The position numbers were made by a program, and so were the translations under genes. The notes under the pieces were generated by a model. That model ran no database searches, was not told the DNA's origin, and saw nothing but the letters and a program-made list of their open reading frames with translations. This document shows, one piece after another, positions 8,786 to 18,496 of a stretch of DNA of 64,000 nt (its first letter is position 1; every line of letters begins with the position of its first letter). The stretch covers positions 248,001-312,000 of the forward strand of contig NZ_BBOJ01000001.1 in assembly GCF_000974445.1 (NCBI RefSeq). Reading direction: 5' to 3'. This DNA comes from Lentzea aerocolonigenes. Its GTDB lineage: Bacteria; Actinomycetota; Actinomycetes; Mycobacteriales; Pseudonocardiaceae.

Positions 8786-11440
8786 ATGGGCGAACAAGCG
8801 GAACGGGCGCGTCTCGCGGAGTCGGACACACCGACTTCGCCGTGGCGGCTGTGGGGGCCGTACCTGTCCGGTCGCCAGTGGGGCACGGTCCGCGAGGACT
8901 ACTCGCCCGAGGGTGACGCCTGGGCCTCGTTCCCCTTCGACCACGCACGCAGCCGCGCCTACCGGTGGGGTGAGGACGGCATCGCGGGCATCTGCGACGT
9001 GCACGGGTTCCTCAACCTCGCCGTCGCGCTGTGGAACGGCCGGGACCCGATCCTCAAGGAACGCTACTTCGGTCTCACCAACAGCGAGGGCAACCACGGT
9101 GAGGACGTCAAGGAGCACTGGTGGGTCACCGACGGGACGCCCACGCACTCCTGGATGCAGGTCGTCTACCGCTATCCGCAACGCGAGTTCCCCTACGGCC
9201 AGCTCCGGGAGATGGCCCGCAATGCCGGCCGGGAGAACCGCGAACCCGAGCTGAGTGACACCGGGGTGCTCGACGAGAACCGGTTCTTCGACGTCCAGGT
9301 CACCTACGCCAAGGCCGACACCGACGACATCTGCGTCGAGATCAGGGCCACCAACCACGGGCCCGAGGACGCGCCGCTGCACCTCCTGCCGCAGTTGTGG
9401 TTCCGCAACACCTGGGCTTGGGGGCGGGACCAGCGGCCTTGTCAGCTCATCGCGAGCACCACGACCGGGCGCAAGGTCACGGCCGACCACGGCAACCTCG
9501 GGCGGTACACGCTGCACCTGGACGACTCGCCGTCGCTGCTCATGACGGACAACGAGACCAACGAGGTGGCGCTCTTCGGGGCCGAGCGCAACCCCTCGCC
9601 GTGGACCAAGGACGGCATCTGCGACTACGTGATCAACGGCAACACGTCCGCGTGCCAGGTCGTCGGGCCGAACGACGCCGGGGCGGCCGGTACGAAGTTC
9701 GCGGCCTGGTACTCCTTCGACCCCGTGGAGCCGGGCGAGACGGTGACCGTCCGGCTGAGACTCGTGGGCGGCGACGGGCACGTGGACCCGTTCGGGCCGA
9801 GTTTCCAGGAGACCCTGGAGACCAGGAAGCTCGAAGCCGACGAGTTCCACGACGCCATCGCGCCCGAGAGGAACGTGGAAGAGAAGCACGTGCTGCGGCG
9901 CGCGCTGGCCGGGCTGATGTGGACCAAGCAGCACTACCGGTTCCGCACGCGCGACTGGCTCGACGGCGACCCGACCAAGCCGGAAGCACCCAGTTCCAGG
10001 CGCACCCCCGAGGCGCGCAACGTCCACTGGCGGCACCTCGACGTGGCCGACGTGATCTCCATGCCGGACGAGTGGGAGTACCCCTGGTTCGCCGCGTGGG
10101 ACCTCGCGTTCCACACCATCCCGTTCACGCTGGTCGACCCGGCGTTCGCGAAGGAGCAGCTGCTGCTGTTCTGCCGCGAGTGGATGATGCATCCCAACGG
10201 CCAGATACCGGCCTACGAGTGGGAGTTCGGCGACGTCAACCCGCCGGTGCACGCGTGGGCGGCGTTGCAGGTCTACCGCGCGGACGGCAGCAGGGACCGG
10301 CAGTTCCTCGCGAAGATCTTCCACAAGCTGCTGCTGAACTTCTCGTGGTGGGTGAACCGCAAGGACGCCGGCGGCAGCTACCTGTTCGAGGGCGGGTTCC
10401 TCGGCATGGACAACATCGGGCCGATCAACAGGTCCGAGCCGATGCTGGGCGAGTGGCGGCTGGAGCAGTCCGACGCCACGTCGTGGATGGCCGCCTACAG
10501 CCTGCACCTCATGCAGATCGCGCTGGAGCTCGCGCGCGACGACGAGTCCTATGAGGACGTCGCGACGAAGTTCGTCGAGCACTTCCTGTCGATCGCGGAG
10601 GCGTTCACGCACTTCGGGTCGCACGGCGGCGGCATCTGGCACGACGAGGACGGCTTCTGCTACGACCGGGTCTCGCGGCGCCGCCCCGACGGCAGCGTCG
10701 AGTCGGAGCCCGTGCGCGTGCGGTCGATGGTCGGCCTCATCCCCCTGCTGGCGAGCGCGGTGCTCGAACCGTGGGTGCTCAGCGACCTGCACGGCTTCAC
10801 GAGCCGGCTGGAGCACCTGCTGAAAAGACGCCCTGAGCTGCGGCAGTTCATCACGTTCCACTACGAGCGCGGCGCGTTCGTGTCGTTGCTCGACGAGCAC
10901 AAGCTCAAGCGGGTCCTGCACCGGATGCTCGACGAGCACGAGTTCCTGTCGCCGCACGGCATCCGCAGCCTCAGCGCGGCCCACCGCGAGGGCCTGGAGG
11001 TCAACGTCGCGGGCCAGGAGCACCGGATGGGCTACGAGCCGGGCGAGTCGCACACGCCGATGTTCGGCGGCAACTCGAACTGGCGCGGCCCGATCTGGCT
11101 GCCCACCAACGCGCTGCTCGTCGAGGCGCTGCGCACGGTCTGCGCGTTCCACGACGGCACGTTCGCGGTCGAGATGCCGACGCACTCCGGCCGTCTGCTC
11201 ACCGCCGGGCAGGTCGCGGACGAGCTGAGCGACCGGCTCGTCGGCCTGTTCCTGCCCGACCACGACGGGCGCAGGCCGTCGGACGGCAAGCGGATCGAGT
11301 CCTCCGAGTCACCGCTTTGGCGCAGCCACGTCACGTTCAGCGAGTACTTCGACGGCGACACCGGTGAGGGGCTCGGCGCGACCCACCAGACCGGGTGGAC
11401 CGCTCTGATCGCGGGCTTGCTGACCGAACGCACGCGCTGA
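8786..11440 (+). CDS. MGH1-like / GH63-type glucosidase
   Basis: 884 residues. Related to mannosylglycerate hydrolase-like and mannosyl-oligosaccharide glucosidase (GH63) proteins of actinobacteria and cyanobacteria. An N-terminal beta-rich domain opens with [18 protein letters not shown], and an (alpha/alpha)6 barrel begins near residue 360. Conserved barrel segments include [47 protein letters not shown] and [18 protein letters not shown] chose ATG 8786 over the in-frame GTG 8768 because related proteins start shortly before the WxxWGPYL motif. No signal peptide, so it is probably cytosolic; an intracellular role on alpha-glucosides or mannosylglycerate-type solutes is inference. Confidence 0.88.
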   Translation: MGEQAERARLAESDTPTSPWRLWGPYLSGRQWGTVREDYSPEGDAWASFPFDHARSRAYRWGEDGIAGICDVHGFLNLAVALWNGRDPILKERYFGLTNSEGNHGEDVKEHWWVTDGTPTHSWMQVVYRYPQREFPYGQLREMARNAGRENREPELSDTGVLDENRFFDVQVTYAKADTDDICVEIRATNHGPEDAPLHLLPQLWFRNTWAWGRDQRPCQLIASTTTGRKVTADHGNLGRYTLHLDDSPSLLMTDNETNEVALFGAERNPSPWTKDGICDYVINGNTSACQVVGPNDAGAAGTKFAAWYSFDPVEPGETVTVRLRLVGGDGHVDPFGPSFQETLETRKLEADEFHDAIAPERNVEEKHVLRRALAGLMWTKQHYRFRTRDWLDGDPTKPEAPSSRRTPEARNVHWRHLDVADVISMPDEWEYPWFAAWDLAFHTIPFTLVDPAFAKEQLLLFCREWMMHPNGQIPAYEWEFGDVNPPVHAWAALQVYRADGSRDRQFLAKIFHKLLLNFSWWVNRKDAGGSYLFEGGFLGMDNIGPINRSEPMLGEWRLEQSDATSWMAAYSLHLMQIALELARDDESYEDVATKFVEHFLSIAEAFTHFGSHGGGIWHDEDGFCYDRVSRRRPDGSVESEPVRVRSMVGLIPLLASAVLEPWVLSDLHGFTSRLEHLLKRRPELRQFITFHYERGAFVSLLDEHKLKRVLHRMLDEHEFLSPHGIRSLSAAHREGLEVNVAGQEHRMGYEPGESHTPMFGGNSNWRGPIWLPTNALLVEALRTVCAFHDGTFAVEMPTHSGRLLTAGQVADELSDRLVGLFLPDHDGRRPSDGKRIESSESPLWRSHVTFSEYFDGDTGEGLGATHQTGWTALIAGLLTERTR

Positions 11441-11517
11441 GCAGCACCGTCGTGATCAAATCCTGATCAAGGACGCGCTCGCACATCGTCACCATTCGGG
11501 TGCAATACGTGCAGACG

Positions 11518-11544
11518 TTGTGTGATCTAGGGCATTTCGCACAA
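11518..11544. promoter_or_regulatory. Inverted repeat upstream of the amino acid ABC operon
   Basis: TTGTGTGA (11518-11525) and TCGCACAA (11537-11544) form 7-of-8 matching arms with an 11-bp spacer, about 140 bp before the binding-protein start. Possible operator; no regulator is adjacent. Confidence 0.3.
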
Positions 11545-11681
11545 TAATCTGTGCCCATAAGGCGGATTTCACGCAAAGTTGTTGCAACGCAGTGGCCTGT
11601 AACACGCACGTGCTGTCCACCACGTCACCCGAGTGGCAGGATCCCGTTCACTCGTCCGCAACAGTTACGAGGAGTGACGCA

Positions 11682-12494
11682 GTGGCTCGTCGAACCAGGC
11701 AGTTGATGGCCATGATCCCGGTACTGGGGCTGGCCGTGATGGCAGCGTCGGGCTGCGCGACTCCCGTGAACCAGGGCAGTGGCGGCTCGAACATCCCACT
11801 GGTGCAGAGCGGGAAGCTGGTCACCTGCACGCACCTGTCCTACAAGCCCTTCCAGTACAGCGAGGGCGACAAGACGGTCGGCTTCGACGTCGACCTCGTC
11901 GACCTGATCGCCAAGGACCTGGGCGTCCAGCAGCAGATCTTCGACACGCCGTTCGAGACGATCACCTCGGGCACGTCGTTCAACGCGAACCAGTGCGACC
12001 TGGCCGCGGCGGGCATGACGATCACCGACGAGCGCAAGCAGGCGATCGACTTCTCCGACCCGTACTTCGACGCCGAGCAGGCGCTGCTGGTCAAGAAGGG
12101 CTCGAACCTGAAGTCCCTCGCGGACCTCAAGGGCAAGAAGCTCGGCGTCCAGCAGGACACCACCGGTGAGAAGTACGCCAACGACAACGCGGCCGCCAAC
12201 GGCTACACCGTCGTGCAGTTCGAGGACCTGCCGCTGTCCGAGACGGCCGTGCGCACCGGTGCCGTCGACGCGGTGATCAACGACAACGGCGTGCTCTACG
12301 ACTACGTCAAGGAGTTCCCGGACACCGAGGTCACGACCGAGTTCAAGACCAACGAGAAGTACGGCATCGGTGTCAAGAAGGGCAACACCGCCCTGCTGAA
12401 CAAGATCAACGAGGTCCTGAAGAAGGCCAAGTCGGACGGCACGTACGACACGATCTACGAGAAGTGGTTCGGCAAGAAGCCGACGTCGAAGTAG
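11682..12494 (+). CDS. Polar amino acid ABC transporter, substrate-binding lipoprotein
   Basis: 270 residues. Family 3 extracellular solute-binding protein, the external receptor of an uptake system for a polar amino acid such as glutamine, glutamate or arginine. GTG 11682 follows a clear ribosome site (ACGAGGAG, 7 nt upstream). Residues 1-24 form a lipoprotein signal with lipid-accepting Cys25 (AASGC). Typical family stretches are visible: GFDVDLVDLIAKDLG, ITDERKQAIDFSDPYFDAEQ and LKGKKLGVQQDTTGEKYA. Followed by the permease and ATPase genes, making a complete importer. Substrate not determinable. Confidence 0.93.
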   Translation: MARRTRQLMAMIPVLGLAVMAASGCATPVNQGSGGSNIPLVQSGKLVTCTHLSYKPFQYSEGDKTVGFDVDLVDLIAKDLGVQQQIFDTPFETITSGTSFNANQCDLAAAGMTITDERKQAIDFSDPYFDAEQALLVKKGSNLKSLADLKGKKLGVQQDTTGEKYANDNAAANGYTVVQFEDLPLSETAVRTGAVDAVINDNGVLYDYVKEFPDTEVTTEFKTNEKYGIGVKKGNTALLNKINEVLKKAKSDGTYDTIYEKWFGKKPTSK

Positions 12495-12570
12495 TCGCTT
12501 CTCCGGGGCCGGCAGCGCTGCGTCGCGCCGGCCCCGCCGCTTGTCCGAACCACATTTGCTAGGAGCCGCA

Positions 12571-13374
12571 ATGGCCATGTCGAAGCGCAAGCGCGCCGAG
12601 TACATCCGCTACGCGCAATACGGCGTGCTCATCGTCGTCGTACTCCTGGTCGCCTTCCTCGCGGACTGGGGCCAGATCAGGCGGGCGTTCTTCAACACCG
12701 AGATCGCCGCGTCGATGTTCCCCAACGTCATCACCGTGGCGTTGAAGAACACCATCATCTACACCGCGCTCGGCTTCGGGTTCGGACTCGCGCTGGGCCT
12801 CGTGCTCGCGCTCATGAAGCTGTCCTCGGTCGCGCCGTACCGGTGGATCGCGACCGTCTACATCGAGTTCTTCCGCGGTGTGCCCGCGCTGCTGGTGTTC
12901 ATCGGCATCTACTACGGCGTGCCGATCGCGTTCCAGGTGCAGTTCCCGCCGCTGACCACGGTCATGCTGGCGCTCGGTGGCGTCGGTGCGGCCTACATGG
13001 CGGAGACGATCCGCGCCGGCATCCAGGCGGTGCCGAAGGGTCAGGTCGAGGCCGCCCGGTCGCTCGGCATGTCGCAGGGCCGCGCCATGATCACGGTCGT
13101 GATCCCGCAGGCGTTCCGGATCATCCTGCCCCCGCTGACCAACGAGCTGATCCTGCTCACCAAGGACTCCTCGCTGATCTACATCCTCGGCCTGTTCCGC
13201 GAGCAGTACGAGCTCACCAAGTTCGGCCGCGAGACGCTGAGCCGCAGCCCCTCGCTGACCCCGATCCTCATCGCGGGTCTGTGCTACCTGATCATCACGT
13301 TGCCGCTCGGCTACCTGTCGCGGTGGCTGGAACGCCGCGGTACCACCGGTAGCAGGAAGAAGGTGTCCGCATGA
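12571..13374 (+). CDS. Polar amino acid ABC transporter, permease
   Basis: 267 residues, HisM/GlnP type. ATG 12571 has AGGAG 5 nt upstream. Five or so membrane helices; the first is at about 14-34. The binding-protein-dependent permease motif ([22 protein letters not shown]) that contacts the ATPase is at about 160-185. The stop overlaps the ATPase start (ATGA). Probably works as a homodimer. Confidence 0.93.
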   Translation: MAMSKRKRAEYIRYAQYGVLIVVVLLVAFLADWGQIRRAFFNTEIAASMFPNVITVALKNTIIYTALGFGFGLALGLVLALMKLSSVAPYRWIATVYIEFFRGVPALLVFIGIYYGVPIAFQVQFPPLTTVMLALGGVGAAYMAETIRAGIQAVPKGQVEAARSLGMSQGRAMITVVIPQAFRIILPPLTNELILLTKDSSLIYILGLFREQYELTKFGRETLSRSPSLTPILIAGLCYLIITLPLGYLSRWLERRGTTGSRKKVSA

Positions 13375-14138
13375 GCGAGACGTGCGTCGAGATCACCGGG
13401 CTGAAGAAGTCGTTCGGCCCGCTGGACGTCCTCAAGGGCATCGACCTGCAGGTCAACCGCGGAGACGTGGTCTGCATCATCGGCCCGTCCGGTTCCGGCA
13501 AGTCGACGTTGCTGCGGTGCGTGAACCTGCTGGAGGAGCCGAACGGCGGCAAGATCGTCGTCAACGGCACCGAGCTGACCGATCCGGACGTCGACATCGA
13601 CAAGGCCCGGACGAAGATCGGCATGGTCTTCCAGTCGTTCAACCTCTTCTCCCACCTCAACGTGCTGGCGAACCTCACGGTGGCGCAGCGCAAGGTGCTC
13701 AAGCGCTCCGAGGAGGAGGCGAGGCGGGTCGCGCTGCACAACCTCGAGCGCGTCGGGCTGGGCGAGAAGGCCCACTCGATGCCCGCGCAGCTCTCCGGCG
13801 GCCAGCAGCAGCGCGTGGCGATCGCCCGCGCGCTGTCGATGGACCCCGAGGTGATGCTGTTCGACGAGCCGACCTCCGCGCTCGACCCCGAGCTCGTCGG
13901 TGACGTGCTCGGCGTCATGCGCCAGCTCGCCGACGAGGGCATGACGATGCTGGTCGTGACCCACGAGATGCAGTTCGCCCGCGAGGTCGCCGACAAGGTG
14001 ATCTTCATGGACGGCGGCTACATCGTCGAGGAGGGACCGGCGGCCGAGGTGATCGGCAACCCGCAGGAACCGCGCACCCAGGAGTTCCTGGCCCGCGTGC
14101 TCGACCCGACGCACCACGGCCCGAGCGATCCGGTCTAG
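13371..14138 (+). CDS. Polar amino acid ABC transporter, ATPase
   Basis: 255 residues, GlnQ/HisP type. Walker [10 protein letters not shown] (about 38-46), Q-loop [12 protein letters not shown] signature [15 protein letters not shown], Walker [15 protein letters not shown] and the switch His in VVTHEM are all intact. Its ATG overlaps the permease stop by 4 bp. Powers import of the same amino acid as the two genes before it. Confidence 0.95.
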   Translation: MSETCVEITGLKKSFGPLDVLKGIDLQVNRGDVVCIIGPSGSGKSTLLRCVNLLEEPNGGKIVVNGTELTDPDVDIDKARTKIGMVFQSFNLFSHLNVLANLTVAQRKVLKRSEEEARRVALHNLERVGLGEKAHSMPAQLSGGQQQRVAIARALSMDPEVMLFDEPTSALDPELVGDVLGVMRQLADEGMTMLVVTHEMQFAREVADKVIFMDGGYIVEEGPAAEVIGNPQEPRTQEFLARVLDPTHHGPSDPV

Positions 14139-14143
14139 GTCGC

Positions 14144-16246
14144 GTGGCGAGGGGGAAGGTCGCCGCGGCGGAGGTGCTGCGGGGGCTGTTGGGGGAGAAC
14201 GACGGAGCGGGCGGGTGGAGGTTGCCTCGGCGCAGGCCGAGCACCCCACCCGTCATCCGCGTGGTGGACCGGGTGGTCACCGACGTGCTCGACCTGCGCG
14301 CGGTCGAGGTGCCGTACGTGCTGGAGTTCGAGCGCTGCCAGTTCGAGGCGGCACCGGACCTGAGGCAGGCGAACCTCGCCGGTGTCTCGTTCACCGACTG
14401 CGACCTGCCCGGTCTGGAGGCTCGCAACCTCAGCAGCAGCAACGACGTCTCGTTGCTCGGTTGCCGGATGTCCGACCTCGTCGACCTGACCGACGCCGAG
14501 ATCGCGGGCTCGGTCCTGTTGCGGGACAGCAGGTTCAGCGTGCCGGGCGGGCTGTGCGTGCACGGTGACCGGCTGACGGTCGCGGGTGCGCTGCTCGGGT
14601 TCGGCATCCACACCGAGGGTGAGGTGCGGCTCGCGGGGTCGCGCATCGGCGGCAACGTCAACCTCGGCAGCGCCGTGCTGAACAACCCCGACGGCTTCAC
14701 GCTGAACGGCAACGGCATGCAGGTCGGCGGCAACCTGCTCGGCGCGTTCACCTCGCACGGCGTGGTGTTCCTGGCCAACGCCCGGATCAGCTCGACGTTG
14801 TCGTTGAGCCGCGCCCAGCTCTCGCGCAGCGACGCGTTCGAGGAGACCACCGACCCGCACGCCGACCCGTCCGCGACGCTGGTCCTCGACCGCGTGGACG
14901 TGTCCGGCGACCTGGAACTGGACCGCGGCTTCACCAGCGCGGGCACCGTCCGCGCCGTGAACGCGCGCATCGGCGGCACGTTGTCGCTGGCAGACGCCGT
15001 GCTGGACGCCGTGTCCCCGCCGTCGGTCGGCACCGACCCGACCGGATCGGGCCGCGCACTGCACGTCGACGGCGCGGAGATCGGCGGTGACATCGTCGGG
15101 CGCGGCGTGCGGATCAAGGGCCAGCTGCGCATGGTCGACACCCACGTCCGCGGCAGCATCACGCTCGAACGGGCCACTGTGGACAATCCGGCCGCGGACG
15201 CGTTGCTGACGAACCGCTCGCAGATCGGCAGCAACTTCGTGGTGCGCGAGTCGGAGGTCGCCGGCGGCCTGGAGCTGCGCGGCATCACCGTCGGCGCGAA
15301 CCTCGACCTGCGCGGCAGCCGCCTGATCAAGCCCGGCACGTACCGCCACCAGCCGCGCGAGAAGCCGTCGCTCGACATCGGCGGCGCCACGATCGGCCGC
15401 GACCTCATCTGCGCGCGCGGCGAGAAGGAGTTCGTCGCGCACGGCGGTGTCCGGTGCCGGCGCGCGACCATCGGCCGCATGGCGAACTTCAACGGCGCGG
15501 TGCTCGGCTACAAGCTCGACAGCCACGCGTTGAACGCCATGGGCATGCAGGTCCAGGAGCTGATGCTCAACGTCGTGTCGCCGCCCAAGGGCCTGGTGAC
15601 GCTGCGGCAGGCGCGCTGCACGTCGTTGGACGACAACGAGAACTTCTGGAACGCCACGGGTTTCATCGACCTCGACGACTTCCGCTACGACTCGCTGGCC
15701 TACCCGATCGACCTGCGCGACGACGCCCAGGTCCAGCAACGGCTGCGCTGGCTGCGGCACGCGATGCGGCGCAGCTACAGCCCGCGCCCGTACGACCAGT
15801 TCGCCGAGATGCTGACCGCGTCCGGCAACGAGGAGCACGCCTCGACGGTGCTGATCGAGAAGCAGCGCCTGCGGTACCGCGCGGTCGCCGAGGGCATGCG
15901 GTTCTTCGGCCCGTTGGTGCTCTTGTGGAGCTTCTTGCAGCGTTCGATGGTCGGCTACGGCTACCGCCCGGCGCGCGCTTTGGGGTGGTTGATCGCGGCG
16001 TGGGTGGTTGGCAGCATCTGGTTCCAGTTCAAGGGACCGCTCACGGTGATCAACGACGACGACCACCTGCCGTGGAACGCGTGGCTCTACACGATCGACC
16101 TGGTGGTGCCGATCGTCGACTTCGGCAACAAGAACCGCTGGCAGACGCCGGGTGCGTCGCAGTGGATCGCCTCCGGGCTGATCGTGACCGGCTGGATCCT
16201 GGCCACAACCGTGGCGGCCGGCTTGACACGAATGTTGAAACGATAG
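14144..16246 (+). CDS. Large beta-helix repeat protein with C-terminal membrane segments
   Basis: 700 residues, GTG start 5 bp after the transporter ATPase stop. Residues about 40-500 are a repetitive beta-solenoid with recurring IGGnvnl / l.ra.i.g.l.L units and many D/N turns, reminiscent of pentapeptide or bactofilin-like helices. Three hydrophobic segments lie near 592-612, 618-640 and 676-695. Homologues in streptomycetes are often labelled membrane-associated oxidoreductase, but I see no nucleotide or metal motif that would support an enzyme. Similar in layout to the protein at 1771-3195, with the membrane part at the opposite end. Whether it belongs to the transporter operon is uncertain. 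Confidence 0.82.
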   Translation: MARGKVAAAEVLRGLLGENDGAGGWRLPRRRPSTPPVIRVVDRVVTDVLDLRAVEVPYVLEFERCQFEAAPDLRQANLAGVSFTDCDLPGLEARNLSSSNDVSLLGCRMSDLVDLTDAEIAGSVLLRDSRFSVPGGLCVHGDRLTVAGALLGFGIHTEGEVRLAGSRIGGNVNLGSAVLNNPDGFTLNGNGMQVGGNLLGAFTSHGVVFLANARISSTLSLSRAQLSRSDAFEETTDPHADPSATLVLDRVDVSGDLELDRGFTSAGTVRAVNARIGGTLSLADAVLDAVSPPSVGTDPTGSGRALHVDGAEIGGDIVGRGVRIKGQLRMVDTHVRGSITLERATVDNPAADALLTNRSQIGSNFVVRESEVAGGLELRGITVGANLDLRGSRLIKPGTYRHQPREKPSLDIGGATIGRDLICARGEKEFVAHGGVRCRRATIGRMANFNGAVLGYKLDSHALNAMGMQVQELMLNVVSPPKGLVTLRQARCTSLDDNENFWNATGFIDLDDFRYDSLAYPIDLRDDAQVQQRLRWLRHAMRRSYSPRPYDQFAEMLTASGNEEHASTVLIEKQRLRYRAVAEGMRFFGPLVLLWSFLQRSMVGYGYRPARALGWLIAAWVVGSIWFQFKGPLTVINDDDHLPWNAWLYTIDLVVPIVDFGNKNRWQTPGASQWIASGLIVTGWILATTVAAGLTRMLKR

Positions 16247-16295
16247 GTCGGCGGCCGCCGCACTACTCCACCATCGGGGTATTTCGTCCAGTACT

Positions 16296-16315
16296 GAACG
16301 ATGGTGCGATCGTTC
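16296..16315. promoter_or_regulatory. Palindrome GAACGAT-N6-ATCGTTC at the GH38-like gene start
   Basis: Perfect 7-bp arms (16296-16302 and 16309-16315) end one base before the GTG start. The GAACGAT half-site also occurs twice in the pxpA/GntR intergenic region (20476-20482 and 20500-20506), so the same GntR protein may bind here; this is inference. Confidence 0.5.
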
Positions 16316-16316
16316 G

Positions 16317-18485
16317 GTGATCGCCGCCGAGTCCACCGAACTCTTCGTCGGACCTCGGACCGCACTGCTGCAGGTGGTGCGGGTGATCTCGCCTACGTCG
16401 ACCGGACCGGTGCACGCGCACGTCTCGGGCCCTGGCCTGCACTCGCCGAGGCACGGCGGAACCGCGGCTCTGGGCCCGTTCGGCTACGAGGTCGCCGTCG
16501 ACGTCTCCGAGCACTCCCCTGGCGCCGTGGTGCCCGCCGAGGCCGTATTGCGCTCAGCGGCCGGCGAGGAGAGGTGCGCGTTCTCGCTGGTCGTGGGCTC
16601 GCCGGGGTGGACGGTGCACCTGGTCGCACACGTGGCGGGCGACGCACCGTTCGACGCGCTGCGGGCCCATGTGGACCTGGCGCTGACCGATCCCGCCTAC
16701 CGGTTCGCGGTGACGTCGGTGGAGCTGCTGCAGCCGTACTGGGACACGTTCCCGCAGCACCGCTCGCTGCTCCTGCGGCTGATCTCCGAGGGGCGCGTCG
16801 AGGTGGTCGGCGCGAAGTCCAATGTGGTCGGTGTGTCGCCGCTGCTGGCCTCGCTGCCCGTCGGCGCTGCGCTGGAGGTCGCGTCCCTGGGCGAGGCAGA
16901 ACGGTCTGTCTACGTCTCGTTCCTGAAGCTGCGGGCCAAGGCTTCCGCACCGCACGTGATGCTGCCCGTCGGCACCGACCGTTCCGCGCCGAACCCGTGG
17001 GTGACCTCGATCCACCACGACTGGAGCGCGCGCTACACCTGGCCACGCGTCGTGTGCTCGTTGCCGCGCGACTACTACGTGCGTGGCGCCGTGCCCGTGC
17101 CATCCGCACCTTCCGACGACACACCTGCCGCCGTGTTCGCCTCACACGCCGCACGGCTGACCGGCGCGGCCTACCCCACCGCTGCTCTCACCCGCGCCGC
17201 TGCGGCACATCCCCGCGAAGCCTTCGACCTGCGCTCGGAGGTCGTCTCGCGCTCGCTGGCAGCACTGACGTCCACTGTGGACTCGTCCGTGGTCGCCTGG
17301 AATCCCCTCTCAACGCCCTGCACCGACATCGTGTCCGTGCATCTGCCGTCCCCCAGAAACGTGCACGTGGAGTTCGATGGCGACGCACTGCCGACGTTGG
17401 TCGACGGCGTGACGGTGACCTTCCTGGCCAGAGACGTGCCTTCTCGCGGATGGCGCACCTACGCGCTCGTGGAAGACGACATCGATCACGGCTGGAAACA
17501 GGGCTACGGCACAGAGATCGCCTCCACTCACTACGTCCTCTCGTACGACCCGATCGCCTCCCTCGTCGCCGTAGACGGCCCAGCCCTGGAACCTCCGCGC
17601 CTGACGGGCCCGGTGACCGTCTGGCACAGCGAGGTGGGCGAGAAGATGGTCGGCTCCACAACTTTCACGTTGTGGCACGAGGTGCCCCACCTGAACCCCT
17701 CACCGCTGGTAGGCGTACTGGGCACCCGCACACCTCCGTCAGGCACCCTGCCGTCCGTGGCCCCGAAACTCGCCGTGGCCAGCCCGCCGCTGGGCCCGGC
17801 GGAACCCGCCGCGACCCCGGTGTTCGCCAGGTACTGGCTGCACGAGCCGGCCCCACTGGGCGGCCTGGCGGCGAACGTCCGCCTCGAGGTGCTCAGCCCG
17901 ACCCGCCTGCGCGTGGTGGCGGTGTCGGACGGCCCGGACTTCACCGGCGCGGTCCACCTGACCCTGCCCGACGGCTGGTCGTCCTCCTGGGACACGCTCC
18001 CCGTGAACCTGCCGGCAAGCGGCTACACGTCGGCCGAGGTACGCCTGACGCCACCCCGCACTCCCGGCTGCTACCCGATCCGCGCGACGCTGGAGGGCCT
18101 CCCGTTCGAGGTCTACGACGTCGCCCTGCTCACCGTCCCGGAATGGGACTTCGAAGACCCGGTCGAGGTCCTGTGGGTGGCCTCGGCCCCTTCGACCGTC
18201 TCCGTCGCGCCGGGTTCGTCCGCACCGCTCCAGGTGGTCGTGGCCTCGGGCGCCCGCGGCGACCTCCCGCTCCAAGCGCGAATCCTGTCCCCGCGCGACA
18301 CCTGGGACCTGGTGGCCCCGTTCACCGTCGGCGCGCTGCTAGCCGCCCAGGGCCACACGTCGCTCGACTTCACCGTCTCGGCCCCTTCGTGGGCAAGCCC
18401 CGGCTCGTGGTCCGCGGTGGTGAAGGTGGCGGCGGGCGACCTGGTCAGGACCAGCCCGCCGATCCGCCTCGAAGTCGCTGATTAG
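16317..18485 (+). CDS. Degenerate GH38 alpha-mannosidase-like protein
   Basis: 722 residues, GTG start. Recognisable as a shortened relative of actinobacterial glycoside hydrolase family 38 proteins. The family segments WTVHLVAH, PYWDTFPQHRSLLLRLISEGRVEVVG, HHDWSARYTWPRVVCSLPR and VTFLARDVPSRGWRTY are present, and an NEW3-like beta-sandwich ends the protein. The zinc/catalytic motifs are not: the HxHxD stretch after the first strand is AHVAGD, the expected NEPN loop reads KSNVVG, and the nucleophile (LDxFGH) and catalytic-His (HHDxITG) regions are absent. The frame is long and uninterrupted, so it looks like a maintained pseudoenzyme rather than a recent pseudogene. No signal peptide. Followed 11 bp later by a ROK kinase. 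Confidence 0.7.
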   Translation: MIAAESTELFVGPRTALLQVVRVISPTSTGPVHAHVSGPGLHSPRHGGTAALGPFGYEVAVDVSEHSPGAVVPAEAVLRSAAGEERCAFSLVVGSPGWTVHLVAHVAGDAPFDALRAHVDLALTDPAYRFAVTSVELLQPYWDTFPQHRSLLLRLISEGRVEVVGAKSNVVGVSPLLASLPVGAALEVASLGEAERSVYVSFLKLRAKASAPHVMLPVGTDRSAPNPWVTSIHHDWSARYTWPRVVCSLPRDYYVRGAVPVPSAPSDDTPAAVFASHAARLTGAAYPTAALTRAAAAHPREAFDLRSEVVSRSLAALTSTVDSSVVAWNPLSTPCTDIVSVHLPSPRNVHVEFDGDALPTLVDGVTVTFLARDVPSRGWRTYALVEDDIDHGWKQGYGTEIASTHYVLSYDPIASLVAVDGPALEPPRLTGPVTVWHSEVGEKMVGSTTFTLWHEVPHLNPSPLVGVLGTRTPPSGTLPSVAPKLAVASPPLGPAEPAATPVFARYWLHEPAPLGGLAANVRLEVLSPTRLRVVAVSDGPDFTGAVHLTLPDGWSSSWDTLPVNLPASGYTSAEVRLTPPRTPGCYPIRATLEGLPFEVYDVALLTVPEWDFEDPVEVLWVASAPSTVSVAPGSSAPLQVVVASGARGDLPLQARILSPRDTWDLVAPFTVGALLAAQGHTSLDFTVSAPSWASPGSWSAVVKVAAGDLVRTSPPIRLEVAD

Positions 18486-18496
18486 CATGGATCACC

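Noticed and set aside
8537..11263. Very long open frame (908 codons) on the minus strand
   Set aside because: It is antisense to the GH63/MGH1-like gene, has the low-complexity V/R/E/H composition of a mirror frame in GC-rich DNA, and contains no recognisable motif.
16317..18485. Calling the GH38-like gene a pseudogene
   Set aside because: No stop or frameshift interrupts 722 codons and codon use is normal; loss of motifs is better described as a degenerate protein.
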